A DNA stretch of 64,000 bases, taken from DATFDN01 sp963818725. Its GTDB lineage: Bacteria; Pseudomonadota; Alphaproteobacteria; Acetobacterales; Acetobacteraceae. Positions 8,384-18,013 of the stretch are shown here, in pieces. Within the stretch, counting starts at the first letter, position 1. The number at the start of each line of letters is the position of its first letter. The translations under genes and the position numbers were made by a program. Below the pieces are notes generated by a model, which ran no database searches, was not told where the DNA came from, and worked only from the letters and a program-made list of their open reading frames with translations. Location of the stretch: contig CAWFTU010000003.1 of the NCBI GenBank assembly GCA_963818725.1, positions 124,001 to 188,000 on the forward strand, in the 5' to 3' direction.

Positions 8384-9361
8384 ATGCCCCTGATCGGCTA
8401 TGCGCGGGTCAGCACTGAGGGGCAGGACCTCGCGCCGCAGCGCGCCGCCCTGGCCGCGGCCGGGTGCGCGGAGGTCATCGAGGAGACGGCCAGCGGCGCC
8501 GACCGCGCCCGCCCCGAACTGGCCCGCCTGCTGGGCCGGCTACGACGGGGCGACGTGCTGGTCGTGGTACGCCTGGACCGGCTCGCCCGCTCGCTCGCCC
8601 ATCTGCTGGCCCTGCTTGAGCGCCTACAACAGGCGGGCGCGCACCTGCGCTCGCTCTCCGATCCGGTCGACACCACGAGCCCGAGCGGGCGGCTGGTGGT
8701 GCAGGTGATCGGGGCCATCGCCGAGTTCGAGCGCAACCTGATCGCCGAGCGCACCCGGGCGGGCCTGGCCGTGGCCCGGAGCCGGGGCAAGTCCCTGGGC
8801 AACCCCGGCCTGAAGGGCAAAGACCCGGAGGCGCGGCGCCGCTTGGTCGCGGGGCGGCGGCGGACGGAGCTGGCCAGCCTGCTGGTAAGCCTCGACGAGT
8901 GGCTGCCCACCGTGCGCCGGCTGCGCCCCGCCCACGCCTGGGAGCGGGTCGTGCTGGCGGTGAACCAGGTTCTGCTGCCCGGGCGGCGGCGCTTCACCCG
9001 GGATCGGCTGGTGCGCGCGGTGCGGCTGTTGCTCGCGGAGGGGCTGGCCGAGCCCGGCCTGCTCGCGCCGACGCGCGCGGGCGGGGCGGGGCCGCGCCAC
9101 CGGCCGGAGGCGGCGCGCGCCGTTGAGGCGGTGGCGCGCTACCTGCGGGGCCACCGCCGCGAAGCCGCCGAGCGGGGCGTCGCGCCCCAGGACTACCGCC
9201 CGCCGACGCTGGCGCAGGTGGCGCGTCATCTTGCCGAGGACGCCCGGATCAGCCCACCCGGCGGGGGCGGGGCCTGGGCGTCCAGCTCGGTCAAGGCGCT
9301 GGTCGAGCGCGCGCAGAGCGCCGCCAGCTCGGCAGCCTTGGGGCGCCTTGAACCGACCTGA
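8384..9361 (+). CDS. serine recombinase (resolvase/invertase) with long C-terminal extension
   Basis: A 325-residue protein. Residues 1-140 are a small serine recombinase catalytic domain: MPLIGYARVSTEGQD with the nucleophilic serine at 10, VVVRLDRLARSLAHLL, and EFERNLIAERTRAGLAVARSRGK. The remaining 180 residues are not the short Hin-type helix-turn-helix; they are an Arg-rich region (LVSLDEWLPTVRRLRPAHAWERVV ... QDYRPPTLAQVARHLAEDARI) that I do not recognise but that may bind DNA. The start at 8384 follows GGCAGG and is 28 bp after the PIN toxin stop, so it could be cotranscribed. Likely role: resolving dimers of the replicon or of a transposon (inference). Confidence 0.85.
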   Translation: MPLIGYARVSTEGQDLAPQRAALAAAGCAEVIEETASGADRARPELARLLGRLRRGDVLVVVRLDRLARSLAHLLALLERLQQAGAHLRSLSDPVDTTSPSGRLVVQVIGAIAEFERNLIAERTRAGLAVARSRGKSLGNPGLKGKDPEARRRLVAGRRRTELASLLVSLDEWLPTVRRLRPAHAWERVVLAVNQVLLPGRRRFTRDRLVRAVRLLLAEGLAEPGLLAPTRAGGAGPRHRPEAARAVEAVARYLRGHRREAAERGVAPQDYRPPTLAQVARHLAEDARISPPGGGGAWASSSVKALVERAQSAASSAALGRLEPT

Positions 9362-9450
9362 ACCGAAATGAAAGTGTCGGGCTGATGATGAGGACGAAAG
9401 CGACAGGCGCGGCGCCACGCGCTGACGAGGTTTGCTGACCTGACAACCGG

Positions 9451-11706
9451 TTAGCCGGCAAGGTGGGCGACAGATGTGGATCGGACCGCGCGCTCACCGG
9501 TCGGGGCCGCCACACCTGGTGGCGGACCGCCGGCGAGCCACTCGCGCAGCCTGGACCAGCGGCGGCGACCGGCCTGGTTCCGGACCGCGATGGCCAAGGC
9601 CCGCGGTTGACCGATGAGCACCACCAGCCGCTTGCCCCGGGTCAGCCCGGTGTAGAGCAGGTTGCGCGCCAGCATGGCGTAGTGCTGGGTGGTGAGCGGA
9701 ATGACCACCGCCGGGTATTCCGAGCCCTGTGCCTTGTGGATCGTGGTCGCATAGGCCAGCACCAGCTCGTCCAGCTCGCCAAAGCCGTAGCTGACTTGTC
9801 GGCCATCGAAGGAGACGGTGAGCTCGCCCTCTTCGGGATCAACCCGGCTGATCACGCCGAGGTCGCCGTTGAACACCTCGCGTTCGTAGTCGTTGGCCAC
9901 CTGCATCACCTTGTCGCCCGGCCCGAAGGTCCAGCCGAACCGCTCCACCCGGCGCTCGCCGGGCGGGTTGAGCGCCCGCTGCAACTCGAGGTTCAGCGCC
10001 CGCGCCCCGAGCCCGCCCCGGTTCATCGGGCAGAGCACCTGCACGTCGCGCACCGGGTCCAGCCCGAACCGGGCGGGGATGCGCTCGCGCACCACCGAAA
10101 GCAGCTTGCGCACGCCAGTCTCGGGCTCGTCCGCCGCGACGAAGAAGAAGTCCGACCCTTCCACCGCCTCCAGCTCCGGCATCTGCCCGTGGTTGACGCG
10201 GTGCGCGGTGGTGATGATGCGGCTCTGCGCCGCCTGGCGGAACACCTCGGTCAGCCGCACCACCGGGACCGCGCCCGAGCCGATGATGTCCGCCAGCACC
10301 TGCCCCGGCCCGACCGAGGGCAGCTGGTCGACGTCGCCCACCAGCAGCAGCGCCGCCTGGTTCGGCAGCGCCTCGAGGAGCGCGCGCATCAGGGGCACAT
10401 CGATCATGCTGGTTTCGTCGATGACCAGCAGGTCGCAGTCGAGCGGGTGGTCCTCGCCGCGCCGGAAGCCGCCCGTGCCCGGGTCCGCCTCGAGCAGCCG
10501 GTGGATAGTCTTCGCCTCCAGCCCCGTGCTCTCCGACAGGCGCTTGGCGGCTCGGCCGGTGGGAGCGCACAGGGCGACATCGACCCCCTTGGCCCGGATA
10601 GCCTTCAGGATGGCATTGACGAGCGTCGTCTTGCCCACGCCGGGCCCACCGGTGATGACCAGCACCTTCGAGCAGAGCGCCAGGCGCAAGGCCGCCTGCT
10701 GGCTCTCGGCCAGGGTAAGGCCTGTCTTTCTCTCCACCCAGGGGATCGCCTTGTCGGCGTCGATCTCAGGCCAGGGCGGGCGTCCAGCTGAAAGAGCATG
10801 AAGCCGCGCGGCGATGCTCCGCTCGGCGCGGTAGAGCCCGGCCAGGAACACGCAGCGCCGCCCCTCGACGGTGTCGGCGATGACCTCGCCGGCCTCGAGC
10901 TCCAGCACGAGGGCGTCCGCGATCAGCGCCGGCGGGACCGCGATCAGCCGCTCGGTCAGGCCCGCCAGCTCATCCATGGGCAACCCGCAATGGCCCTCGT
11001 CCATCGCCTCGGCGAGCGCGAAGGAGATGCCGGCGCGCACCCGGACCATCGCCGTCCTCGCGATGCCGAGCCGCTCCGCCACCTTGTCGGCGGTCAGGAA
11101 GCCGATGCCGCGGATGTCGCGCGCCAGCCGGTAGGGGTTCTCGCTGATCACCCGCACCGCGTCCTGGCCGTAGGTCTTGTAGATGCGCACGGCCCTTGAG
11201 GTGCCGACCCCGTGCGCGTGCAGGAACAGCATGATCTCGCGGACCACCTTCTGCTCGGCCCAGCCGGCGACAATGCGGCTGGCGCGCTTGGGGCCGATGC
11301 CGGTGACCTCGCGCAAGCGGGCCGGCTCCTGCTCGATCAGCTCGAACACCGCCTCCCCGAACGCCCGCACCAGCTGCCTGGCGTAGATCGGGCCGATGCC
11401 GCGAATGAGCCCCGAGCCGAGGTATTTCTCGATCCCCTCCAGGGTGGTGGGCGGGGTCGCCTTGAGGAAGGCGGCCTTGAACTGCAGGCCGTGGGTGCGG
11501 TCGTTAACCCAGGTCCCGCTCATCTGCACCCACTCGCCCGCACTTATGCTGGCAGCATGGCCGACCACGGTCAGCAGGTCGCGCTGGCCGCGGGCCTTGA
11601 CCCGCAGCACGCAGAACCCGGTCTCGGCGTTGTGGAACGTCACCCGCTCGACCAGGCCGGCGAGCGCCTCGGACGGGTGAACCTCACGAGCGGATCCTGC
11701 GGACAT
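9451..11706 (-). CDS. recD2: RecD2-like SF1B DNA helicase
   Basis: A 751-residue helicase. The N-terminal half has RecD2-specific helix-hairpin-helix elements (LIRGIGPIYARQL, VTGIGPKRASRI). The motor follows: motif I VITGGPGVGKTTLVNAI, motif II LLVIDETSMID, motif III LLLVGDVDQLPSVGPGQVL, a C-terminal UvrD-like block YATTIHKAQGSEYPAVVIP, and LLYTGLTRGKRLVVL. RecD2 proteins unwind DNA 5' to 3' outside RecBCD (family knowledge). All motifs are intact. It is transcribed divergently from topB at 11876. On mobile replicons such a pair would help replication restart and decatenation (inference). Confidence 0.93.
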   Translation of the reverse strand: MSAGSAREVHPSEALAGLVERVTFHNAETGFCVLRVKARGQRDLLTVVGHAASISAGEWVQMSGTWVNDRTHGLQFKAAFLKATPPTTLEGIEKYLGSGLIRGIGPIYARQLVRAFGEAVFELIEQEPARLREVTGIGPKRASRIVAGWAEQKVVREIMLFLHAHGVGTSRAVRIYKTYGQDAVRVISENPYRLARDIRGIGFLTADKVAERLGIARTAMVRVRAGISFALAEAMDEGHCGLPMDELAGLTERLIAVPPALIADALVLELEAGEVIADTVEGRRCVFLAGLYRAERSIAARLHALSAGRPPWPEIDADKAIPWVERKTGLTLAESQQAALRLALCSKVLVITGGPGVGKTTLVNAILKAIRAKGVDVALCAPTGRAAKRLSESTGLEAKTIHRLLEADPGTGGFRRGEDHPLDCDLLVIDETSMIDVPLMRALLEALPNQAALLLVGDVDQLPSVGPGQVLADIIGSGAVPVVRLTEVFRQAAQSRIITTAHRVNHGQMPELEAVEGSDFFFVAADEPETGVRKLLSVVRERIPARFGLDPVRDVQVLCPMNRGGLGARALNLELQRALNPPGERRVERFGWTFGPGDKVMQVANDYEREVFNGDLGVISRVDPEEGELTVSFDGRQVSYGFGELDELVLAYATTIHKAQGSEYPAVVIPLTTQHYAMLARNLLYTGLTRGKRLVVLIGQPRALAIAVRNQAGRRRWSRLREWLAGGPPPGVAAPTGERAVRSTSVAHLAG

Positions 11707-11875
11707 GCCGCGATCCTATCCCCGCCAGGATAGCGAGGCGACCACAGGCGCCTGCGCGCCTGGAGCGATCCACTCCTTACTCGGGCGGCGCGTGAGAGGG
11801 GGATTGCCCTCAGCCCGCCGCAGCTGGAATAGTCAGCCCAAACAGAACATTCAGAGAACCCGTCTACGCCCTCTC

Positions 11876-14278
11876 ATGCCCGAGCAGATCGTCATCACCG
11901 AGAAGAGCAGCCAGGCCAGGGACGTCCGCGCCGCCGTGGGCGGGCGCTATGGGCCCATCCTGGCGGCCGAGGGCCACCTGCTTGAGCTAGAGGAGCCGGA
12001 GGACGTGGTGCCGGAGTGGAAGCGCTGGGCCCCTGTGCTGCTGCGCCCCGCTGGGCTCTACGGCACCCGCCCGGCGGCGGGCGGCAACAAGGCGGCCAAG
12101 CTGGCGGCCATTCGCCAAGCGCTGCGCACGGCCCAGCGGGTCTGGCTGGCCACCGACTGCGACCGCGAGGGCCAGCTGATCGGTCAGGAGATCCTGGAGC
12201 ACCACCGCTACACGGGCGAGGTGCGGCGGGTGATGTTCACCGCCCAGGACCCGCAGACCATCCGCACCGCCTTTGCACAGGCCCGGCCCAATGCCGCGTA
12301 CGCCCCCCTCTACGCCGCCGCGGTCGCGCGCCGGCAGGCCGACCAGATCTACAACCTCTCGCTCACCCGCACCGCCACCGTCACCCTGGCCCGGGACGCG
12401 CGGGCGGTGATCGGGGTCGGGCGGGTGAAGACGCCGACCCTGGCCATCGTCTGCCAGCGCGAGCTGGAGATCCGCGCCTTCGTGCCCCAGGCCTACTTCG
12501 AGGTGGTCGCGACGGCCCAGGTCCAGGCCGGGCAGTTCCGGATGCGGCACGCGCCCCAGGCGCGCCTCCTCAAGCGCGCGGACGCCGAGGCGATCGCCGC
12601 GCTCGCTGAGGGCTTCGCCGGCCCGCTCGCGGTCACGGTGGAGGACAAGCGCCAGGGGCCGCCGCGGCTGCACGACCTGCCCAGCCTACAGAAGCTGTGC
12701 GGCGCCCGCTTCGGCTGGCCCGCGGGCAAGACGCTGGAGGTGGCGCAGGAACTCTACGATGGCCAGGGCAAGAAGGTGATCACCTATCCCCGGGCCGAGA
12801 CCCGCCACCTGCCCGAGAGCCTGGTCCCGGACGTGCCCCGGATCGTCGCCGGCCTGCGGGTCGGGCGGGCGTTCAGCCCGATCCCGGTGCCCGAGCCACC
12901 CCTGATCCGCAAGGGTGCGAGCGGCGCCTTCCACGACAAGGGCCTGGAGGGCGCGAGCCATCACGCCATCATCCCCAACGTGAACACGGTGGACGCGCTG
13001 CCCGCGATCTGGCCGCGGCTGTCGGCCGACGAGCGCCGGCTCTTCGATCTGATCGCCCGGTCGTACCTGGCCGCGGTGATGGTGGACTTCCGCTACCGGC
13101 AGACCACCGCCACGCTGGACGTGCAGGGTCACCCGTTCCGAGCTGTGGGGCGCCAGCCCCTCGAGTTCGGCTGGCGGGCGGCGTTCCCGGACTGGCGGCC
13201 GGCCGAGGAGCGGGGCGAGGACGCGCAGCTGCTGCCCAGCCTGCGCCCGGGCGAGACGGCGCGGCTGCGGGATGCGGCAGTGGAGGACAAGGAGACCCGG
13301 CCGCCGCCGCGCTACAGCGAGGGCACGCTGGTCGAGGCCATGCAGACGGCGTGGCGCTTCGTCGAGGACGCGGCGTTGCGGGAGCGGCTGCGCGAGGCCA
13401 AGGGGATCGGCACGCCGGCGACGCGCGCCGAGATCATCCGGGGCCTGAGGGCGCAGGCGCTGCTGGCCTCCGCGGGCAAGCACATCGTGCCGACCGAGCG
13501 GGGGCTGGCGCTGTTCGGCATCCTCGAGCGTGCCGATCCGGCGCTGGTGGACCCGGGCGTGACGGCGCAGCTCGAGCGCCTGCTGGATGAGGTGCTGGTG
13601 GGCCGGCAGGAAATGATGGGCGCGATCGACGCCGTGTGCGCGCAGGCGCAGCGCATCATCGGCCGGCTCACGGAGGGCGGTGGGGCAGGGGCCGCACCGC
13701 TCGTCGGGCTCACGAAGAGCGCAGAGGGGGCGGCACGCCCGCCGACGCAGGCGATGCGGCGCCACGTGGACAGCCTGGCCCGGCAGAAGGGCCTCGCGCC
13801 GCCGCCCGGCCACACGCGGTCAGGCGCCCTCTGCCGCGCCTTCCTCAACGAGCACGCGCCCAGCAAAGGGGAGGGCGGCCCTCGGCCACCTTCGGCGGCG
13901 CAGCTGGCCTTCGCCGGCAGGATCGCCGGGGAGCGGGGCGTTGCCATTCCGGAGGAGGCCAGGGCCACCTCTGCCAGCCTGTCCGCCTGGATCGACGCGC
14001 ATCAGGGCACGACACGCGGGCGGCTGCGGCGGAGGACCGGAGGCCCGAAAAGCGGGCGGGCCAGGACGCCGAGGACCGCCGGAGAGCGGGCCACGGTCAC
14101 GAGCGTGCCGTCGACGGCGTCGCGGACATCAGAGGCGCCGCCTCCCTTGACGCGCCTGCGCATTCCGTTCGGCAACAAGGAGGCCGCCCAGCGGCTTGGA
14201 GCCCGCTATCGCGAGGGGGGATGGTACGCACCGGCCGGCACCGATCTCGCGCCGTTCCGCGAGCGCGGGTGGCTGTGA
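11876..14278 (+). CDS. topB: type IA DNA topoisomerase (topoisomerase III-like)
   Basis: An 800-residue protein beginning MPEQIVITEKSSQARDVRAA, the Toprim start with its catalytic glutamate. The metal-binding motif DCDREGQLIG follows. The active-site tyrosine is Tyr304 in VITYPRAETRHLPE. GIGTPATRAEIIRGL is the conserved late motif. After about residue 600 the C-terminus is a disordered, Arg/Pro-rich region ending with a small domain IPFGNKEAAQRLGARYREGGWYAPAGTDL that resembles DUF5710-like modules of plasmid-borne proteins. It should relax and decatenate DNA through single-strand passage. The start is chosen over the upstream in-frame codon at 11705 because the Toprim motif begins immediately. 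Confidence 0.92.
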   Translation: MPEQIVITEKSSQARDVRAAVGGRYGPILAAEGHLLELEEPEDVVPEWKRWAPVLLRPAGLYGTRPAAGGNKAAKLAAIRQALRTAQRVWLATDCDREGQLIGQEILEHHRYTGEVRRVMFTAQDPQTIRTAFAQARPNAAYAPLYAAAVARRQADQIYNLSLTRTATVTLARDARAVIGVGRVKTPTLAIVCQRELEIRAFVPQAYFEVVATAQVQAGQFRMRHAPQARLLKRADAEAIAALAEGFAGPLAVTVEDKRQGPPRLHDLPSLQKLCGARFGWPAGKTLEVAQELYDGQGKKVITYPRAETRHLPESLVPDVPRIVAGLRVGRAFSPIPVPEPPLIRKGASGAFHDKGLEGASHHAIIPNVNTVDALPAIWPRLSADERRLFDLIARSYLAAVMVDFRYRQTTATLDVQGHPFRAVGRQPLEFGWRAAFPDWRPAEERGEDAQLLPSLRPGETARLRDAAVEDKETRPPPRYSEGTLVEAMQTAWRFVEDAALRERLREAKGIGTPATRAEIIRGLRAQALLASAGKHIVPTERGLALFGILERADPALVDPGVTAQLERLLDEVLVGRQEMMGAIDAVCAQAQRIIGRLTEGGGAGAAPLVGLTKSAEGAARPPTQAMRRHVDSLARQKGLAPPPGHTRSGALCRAFLNEHAPSKGEGGPRPPSAAQLAFAGRIAGERGVAIPEEARATSASLSAWIDAHQGTTRGRLRRRTGGPKSGRARTPRTAGERATVTSVPSTASRTSEAPPPLTRLRIPFGNKEAAQRLGARYREGGWYAPAGTDLAPFRERGWL

Positions 14279-14741
14279 GGCGAGACGAGGAGCGAGCGGC
14301 ACTCACCGATCTCGGGCGAGGACAAGCCCGGGATGGAAGCGCCAAGCTGAAGCGATCGAGGACGGAGGCTGTCAATCGGCGTCGAACTTTGACCCCGGAT
14401 CGGCGTCCAATCGTGACCCCGTGTTGTTTGCTTGTGCCGGTAGTCCATAGGGGAGACCCTCGCGTTGCGGAGTGCCCATGCAGAGGCTGACGCAGCGGCG
14501 CGCGGGGTCTCTCCCCCGTGGACCCACCGGTGCAAGCCCTGGCGGTTGCTTGTGAAGCTCAGGCGCGGTTCTTGAAGCGCCAGCTGTCGTTGCCGGTCTC
14601 GACGATGTCGCAGTGATGGGTTGGGCGATCCAGCGGCGCGGTGGTCATCTTGGCGTCGCCCGCGAACACGCTCGGCCATTCACCAAAGGCGAGGTTCGTG
14701 GTGACGATCACCGAGGTGCGTTCGTAAAGGCGACTAGATCG

Positions 14742-16982
14742 TCATGCATGGTGAGCAGGTTCCTCGCGGCCACGTCCAACGTCCGGCGTGGGCGAGCGCT
14801 GCAGGCGCCATTCCCAGCACCGGCCGCGTCGCACCCGGAATGCGCGACACTCACCGCGGCGGACGCGCTCCCACAGCTCGTCCGCCGACAGCTGCTCGGT
14901 CCGCATCACCGCGCCGAAGCTCGGCAAGCGCGACGCCGCCGGGCTTGAGCCGTCGAGGCGGGCGAGGTCGTCCGCGTCCAGCCGTACCCAGACCCGCGAC
15001 GCCGAACAACGCTGGTCATACATGAGCACCCCATGCCGCACCCAGACGTGGACGAGGGACGGCGACACCGCCAGGCGCTGGGCCGCGGCCGCGGCGGGCA
15101 TCAACCCGTCCGCGCGCCGCTGGACGGCCTGGCCACGGGTGTGCAACGGGCAGGCGGTCGCGATCCCGTGCTGCTTGCGCATCGAGTGGACCCGCGCATA
15201 CGTCCACGCCTTGCCGGTCCGGGTGCGCAGGCCCTTGGCGTTGAGCAGTTCGGCGATGCGGTGGTCCGGGAGCGTTTGCGCCAGCTCGCGCACGCGCGCG
15301 ATCACCTCGGCCTCGGTGCGAGCGTGCCAGCCCAGGGGCGGACAGCGCACTGTGTGCCGTGTGGTCGCGCCGCCGCTCCAGACAATGGTGGCCTCGGCAC
15401 ACCGCTCCCGGGCATCAACGGTCAGCGCCACTTCCGTCACGACCAGCCGCAGCAGGCGCTTGCGATCCACGTCGGTCGTGGTCGCGGCGCGCCAGAGTGC
15501 GGGCAGATCCGCGGCCAGGTCGCGCACGGTCCGCTGCTCGATCTCGTCGAGCGGCAACAGCTCGGTCCGGCGCACGACCGCATACTCCTGCTCCACCCGC
15601 TCGAGTGCCTGCAGCGCCGTGTTCCAGCGCGTCTCGAGGGTGCGCGCGACCAGGCGGTTCTCCGGCTCGATCGCATCATATTGGCGCTGGGCGCGCTGCG
15701 CCTCGTAGCGGGCGCGCTCGATCCGCAGCCGCCAGTGGCGGTCGAGCGCCTGGCGCTCCTGCTCGAGCACGGCCAGCGCCGCCAAGGTGGTCTCGATGGC
15801 CGCCGGCTTGACCGCCTCCAAGAACAGCGCGCCCACGGCGCGGTCCAGGTGGGCGACGGGGAACGCCTGGCACAGGGGGACGGCGTAGTCGATCTGTGCC
15901 CGGCAGCACTGATAGCGCAGGTAATGACTGCCGTGGCTGACGCTCATCCGCCGCCCGCAGCGGCCGCAGGCCACGAGGCCCTGCAGCAACGCCCGGCCCT
16001 CGCGCGGCGCCCCACGTCGCTTGGCCGCGAAGTTGTAGAGATTGTCGCGCAGACGCTGCCGGTTCACGAGATACTGGTCGTGGCTGATGTAGGCCGGGTA
16101 GGCGCCGGGGACGACGATGTCCCACTCCTCCAGCGGCCGGCGCCGCTCGGCAACCACGGGCGGGTCGCCCGGGCTGACCTGCCGCTTGCGCCGGCCATAG
16201 ACGAACACCCCGGCGTAGACCGGGCTGGTCAACACCTGCTGGATCATCTGGTAGGTGGGCCGGACCCAAACGATGCGGCCAGTCTCCGCTCCCTGCTGGA
16301 TCAGGCGCGGCATCCTGAGGCCGTGCGCGGCCAGGTCGCGCTGCACAGCGCGCGCGTTGCGCAGCAAGGCAAAACGATCGAAGATCCGCGCCAGCACCGC
16401 GCGCACCTCGTCGTCGGGGTCGAGCACGACCGTGCCGTCGCCCAGGCGCCGATAGCCGACGGGCAGGCGCAGCGCGAGTTCGCCGCGCCGCGCCTTGTTG
16501 AGCAGGTTGCCGCGCATCCTGGCGCGCAGGATATGCAGTTCCGCGGCGAACAGGGTGCCCTTGACGCCCAGAAGAAGCCGGTCGTTCGGGTCCTGTGCGC
16601 AGTAGACGCCGTCCTCGTCGGCGATGAGCGTGCGAAACACCGCGCAGAGCTCGATCACGCGGTGCCAATCGCTGTTGCGACGTGACAGGCGCGAGACCTC
16701 GGTGACCAGCACGAGGCCAACCTCGCCCAAGCCGATCGCGGCGACCAGGCGCTGGAAGCCGGTGCGCACGTGACTGCTGGCGCCGGACAGGCCGAGATCC
16801 TCGTCAATGACCTCGACCTGCGGCGCCGGCCAGCCCATCTGCCGCGCCCGCTCGGCGAGCTGATACTGTCGGCGCGTGCTCTCCTGGTTGGCCTGCACTT
16901 GCCGCGGCGTCGACTGGCGCACGTAAACGACGGCGCGCAGGCTCAGGTGGCGTGGCTCGATCTTGGGCGAGATGGCGGTCAT
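14742..16982 (-). CDS. large serine recombinase of element 1
   Basis: A 746-residue protein. The N-terminal catalytic domain has the motif RAVVYVRQSTPRQVQANQES with the nucleophilic serine, then EVIDEDLGLSGAS and TEVSRLSRRNSDWHR. The recombinase domain (RRGELALRLPVGYRR ... SPVYAGVFVYGRRK) is followed by a zinc ribbon CGRCGRRMSVS with paired cysteines in CCRAQ, a coiled coil (LEQERQALDRHWRLRIERARYEA region), and a C-terminal helix-turn-helix (AAAAAQRLAVSPSLVHVWVRHGVL). The start at 16982 follows AGGAGGG and overlaps the upstream gene stop (ATGA); the longer frame to 17411 is rejected. It integrates and excises the element by synchronous serine-linked strand exchange. Confidence 0.92.
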   Translation of the reverse strand: MTAISPKIEPRHLSLRAVVYVRQSTPRQVQANQESTRRQYQLAERARQMGWPAPQVEVIDEDLGLSGASSHVRTGFQRLVAAIGLGEVGLVLVTEVSRLSRRNSDWHRVIELCAVFRTLIADEDGVYCAQDPNDRLLLGVKGTLFAAELHILRARMRGNLLNKARRGELALRLPVGYRRLGDGTVVLDPDDEVRAVLARIFDRFALLRNARAVQRDLAAHGLRMPRLIQQGAETGRIVWVRPTYQMIQQVLTSPVYAGVFVYGRRKRQVSPGDPPVVAERRRPLEEWDIVVPGAYPAYISHDQYLVNRQRLRDNLYNFAAKRRGAPREGRALLQGLVACGRCGRRMSVSHGSHYLRYQCCRAQIDYAVPLCQAFPVAHLDRAVGALFLEAVKPAAIETTLAALAVLEQERQALDRHWRLRIERARYEAQRAQRQYDAIEPENRLVARTLETRWNTALQALERVEQEYAVVRRTELLPLDEIEQRTVRDLAADLPALWRAATTTDVDRKRLLRLVVTEVALTVDARERCAEATIVWSGGATTRHTVRCPPLGWHARTEAEVIARVRELAQTLPDHRIAELLNAKGLRTRTGKAWTYARVHSMRKQHGIATACPLHTRGQAVQRRADGLMPAAAAAQRLAVSPSLVHVWVRHGVLMYDQRCSASRVWVRLDADDLARLDGSSPAASRLPSFGAVMRTEQLSADELWERVRRGECRAFRVRRGRCWEWRLQRSPTPDVGRGREEPAHHA

Positions 16983-17401
16983 GGCACGGCCCTCCTGGCG
17001 CGTGCGCCCGTTCCCGCGCGGCCGGAAGCCGGCGTCGCAGCAGGTCGGTCCAGGGCAGGACCAGGTGGCGGTGCGTCTCGGGGCGAAAGCTGCTCCACAG
17101 CGGCAATGGCTGGGGACGCGAGTGCGGACCTGGGCGCACGGCGGGCCTCCAGAGCAAGGGATGGCGCGCCCCGTAAGGTGGCGACCAAGGCCGCCAGCGC
17201 TCGCAGGCTGCCCGGCGTGAAGACCAGCGCCGACGCCGCCGCGACCAGGGGAACGGCGCCGGCTGGCTCCGCGTAGCGAGCCGGCAGGAGCTGTCGGCCT
17301 CCGTCGAGGCCCTCGATCACAAGGTGAGGTTCGCCCTCGCACCGCAGGCGCCGCACCACCGCGACCCGTTGACCAGACAACGGGTGATGCGCCGCCGTCA
17401 C
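16979..17401 (-). CDS. DUF5372-like protein, partner of the recombinase
   Basis: A 140-residue protein from a GTG at 17401. Its first half, VTAAHHPLSGQRVAVVRRLRC followed by GEPHLVIEGLDGGRQLLPARY, matches the DUF5372 pattern (HPxHPLxG, then short strands and a Pro-rich turn). The second half is disordered and Ala/Pro-rich. Its stop overlaps the recombinase ATG by 4 bp, so the two are coupled. A protein of the same type opens the second serine-recombinase element at 34932. The function is unknown; a directionality or accessory factor is a reasonable guess from strict co-occurrence, not shown by the sequence. Confidence 0.7.
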   Translation of the reverse strand: MTAAHHPLSGQRVAVVRRLRCEGEPHLVIEGLDGGRQLLPARYAEPAGAVPLVAAASALVFTPGSLRALAALVATLRGAPSLALEARRAPRSALASPAIAAVEQLSPRDAPPPGPALDRPAATPASGRAGTGARARRAVP

Positions 17402-18013
17402 CCGAACGCATTCGAGGTGACGGGGATGGCCCTGCTCAGTTTGATGGCTGAATGCTGACGGTGTGGAACAACAGTTGCCCGCCGACTTGGGCGAACGGCA
17501 GGTAGCCGAGCTCGTCGAGGACCACGAAGTCGAGACGGGTCAGGAAGTCGGCGAGGCGTCCCTGACGTCCAGCGCGGCCCTCAGCCTCGAGGCGGTTGAC
17601 CAGGTCGACGGTGTTGAAGAAGCGCCCGCGCGATCCGGCACGGATGCAGCTTCGCGCGATCGCGATGGCCAAGTGCGTTTTGCCGGAACCGGTTCCGCCG
17701 ACCAGGGCCGCGTTACGCTGTTGCGCGACGAAGTTGCCGCCGGCGAGATCGCGCACCAGGCTCTCGTCGATCGGCGTTCCCTTGAAGGCGAAGTCGTCGA
17801 GATCCTTGGCGAGCGGCAGCTTGGCGATAGTCATCTGGCACCTGATCGAGCGTGCCTGCTTCTCGGACATCTCGGCCTTGAGCGGGTCGCCGACGAAGCG
17901 CTGCGGTTCGTGCTTGCGCTTGATCGCCGCGGCCAGGGCCTCGTCACAGGCGCCCCTCATGCCGAAGAGCTTCAGCGTGCCCATCATGTCGAGGACTTCG
18001 GTCCGCTCCATGC

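Larger units (their letters stand above)
14736..17456 (-). mobile_element. serine-recombinase element 1 (2721 bp) inserted in istB
   Basis: Comparison with the intact istB shows the junctions to the base: ...GGCGACT|AGATCG on the left and ...GAATGCT|GACGGTG on the right, with CT shared. A 2-bp crossover core is what large serine recombinases leave (family knowledge). The element carries only a DUF5372-like gene and a 746-residue recombinase. It has no terminal inverted repeats, consistent with site-specific integration rather than DDE transposition. Confidence 0.88.

Noticed and set aside
16983..17411. Upstream extension of the element 1 recombinase to 889 residues
   Set aside because: The extra 143 residues are low complexity and the segment encodes the DUF5372-like gene in another frame. 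The recombinase start at 16982 has a strong ribosome site and an ATGA overlap.
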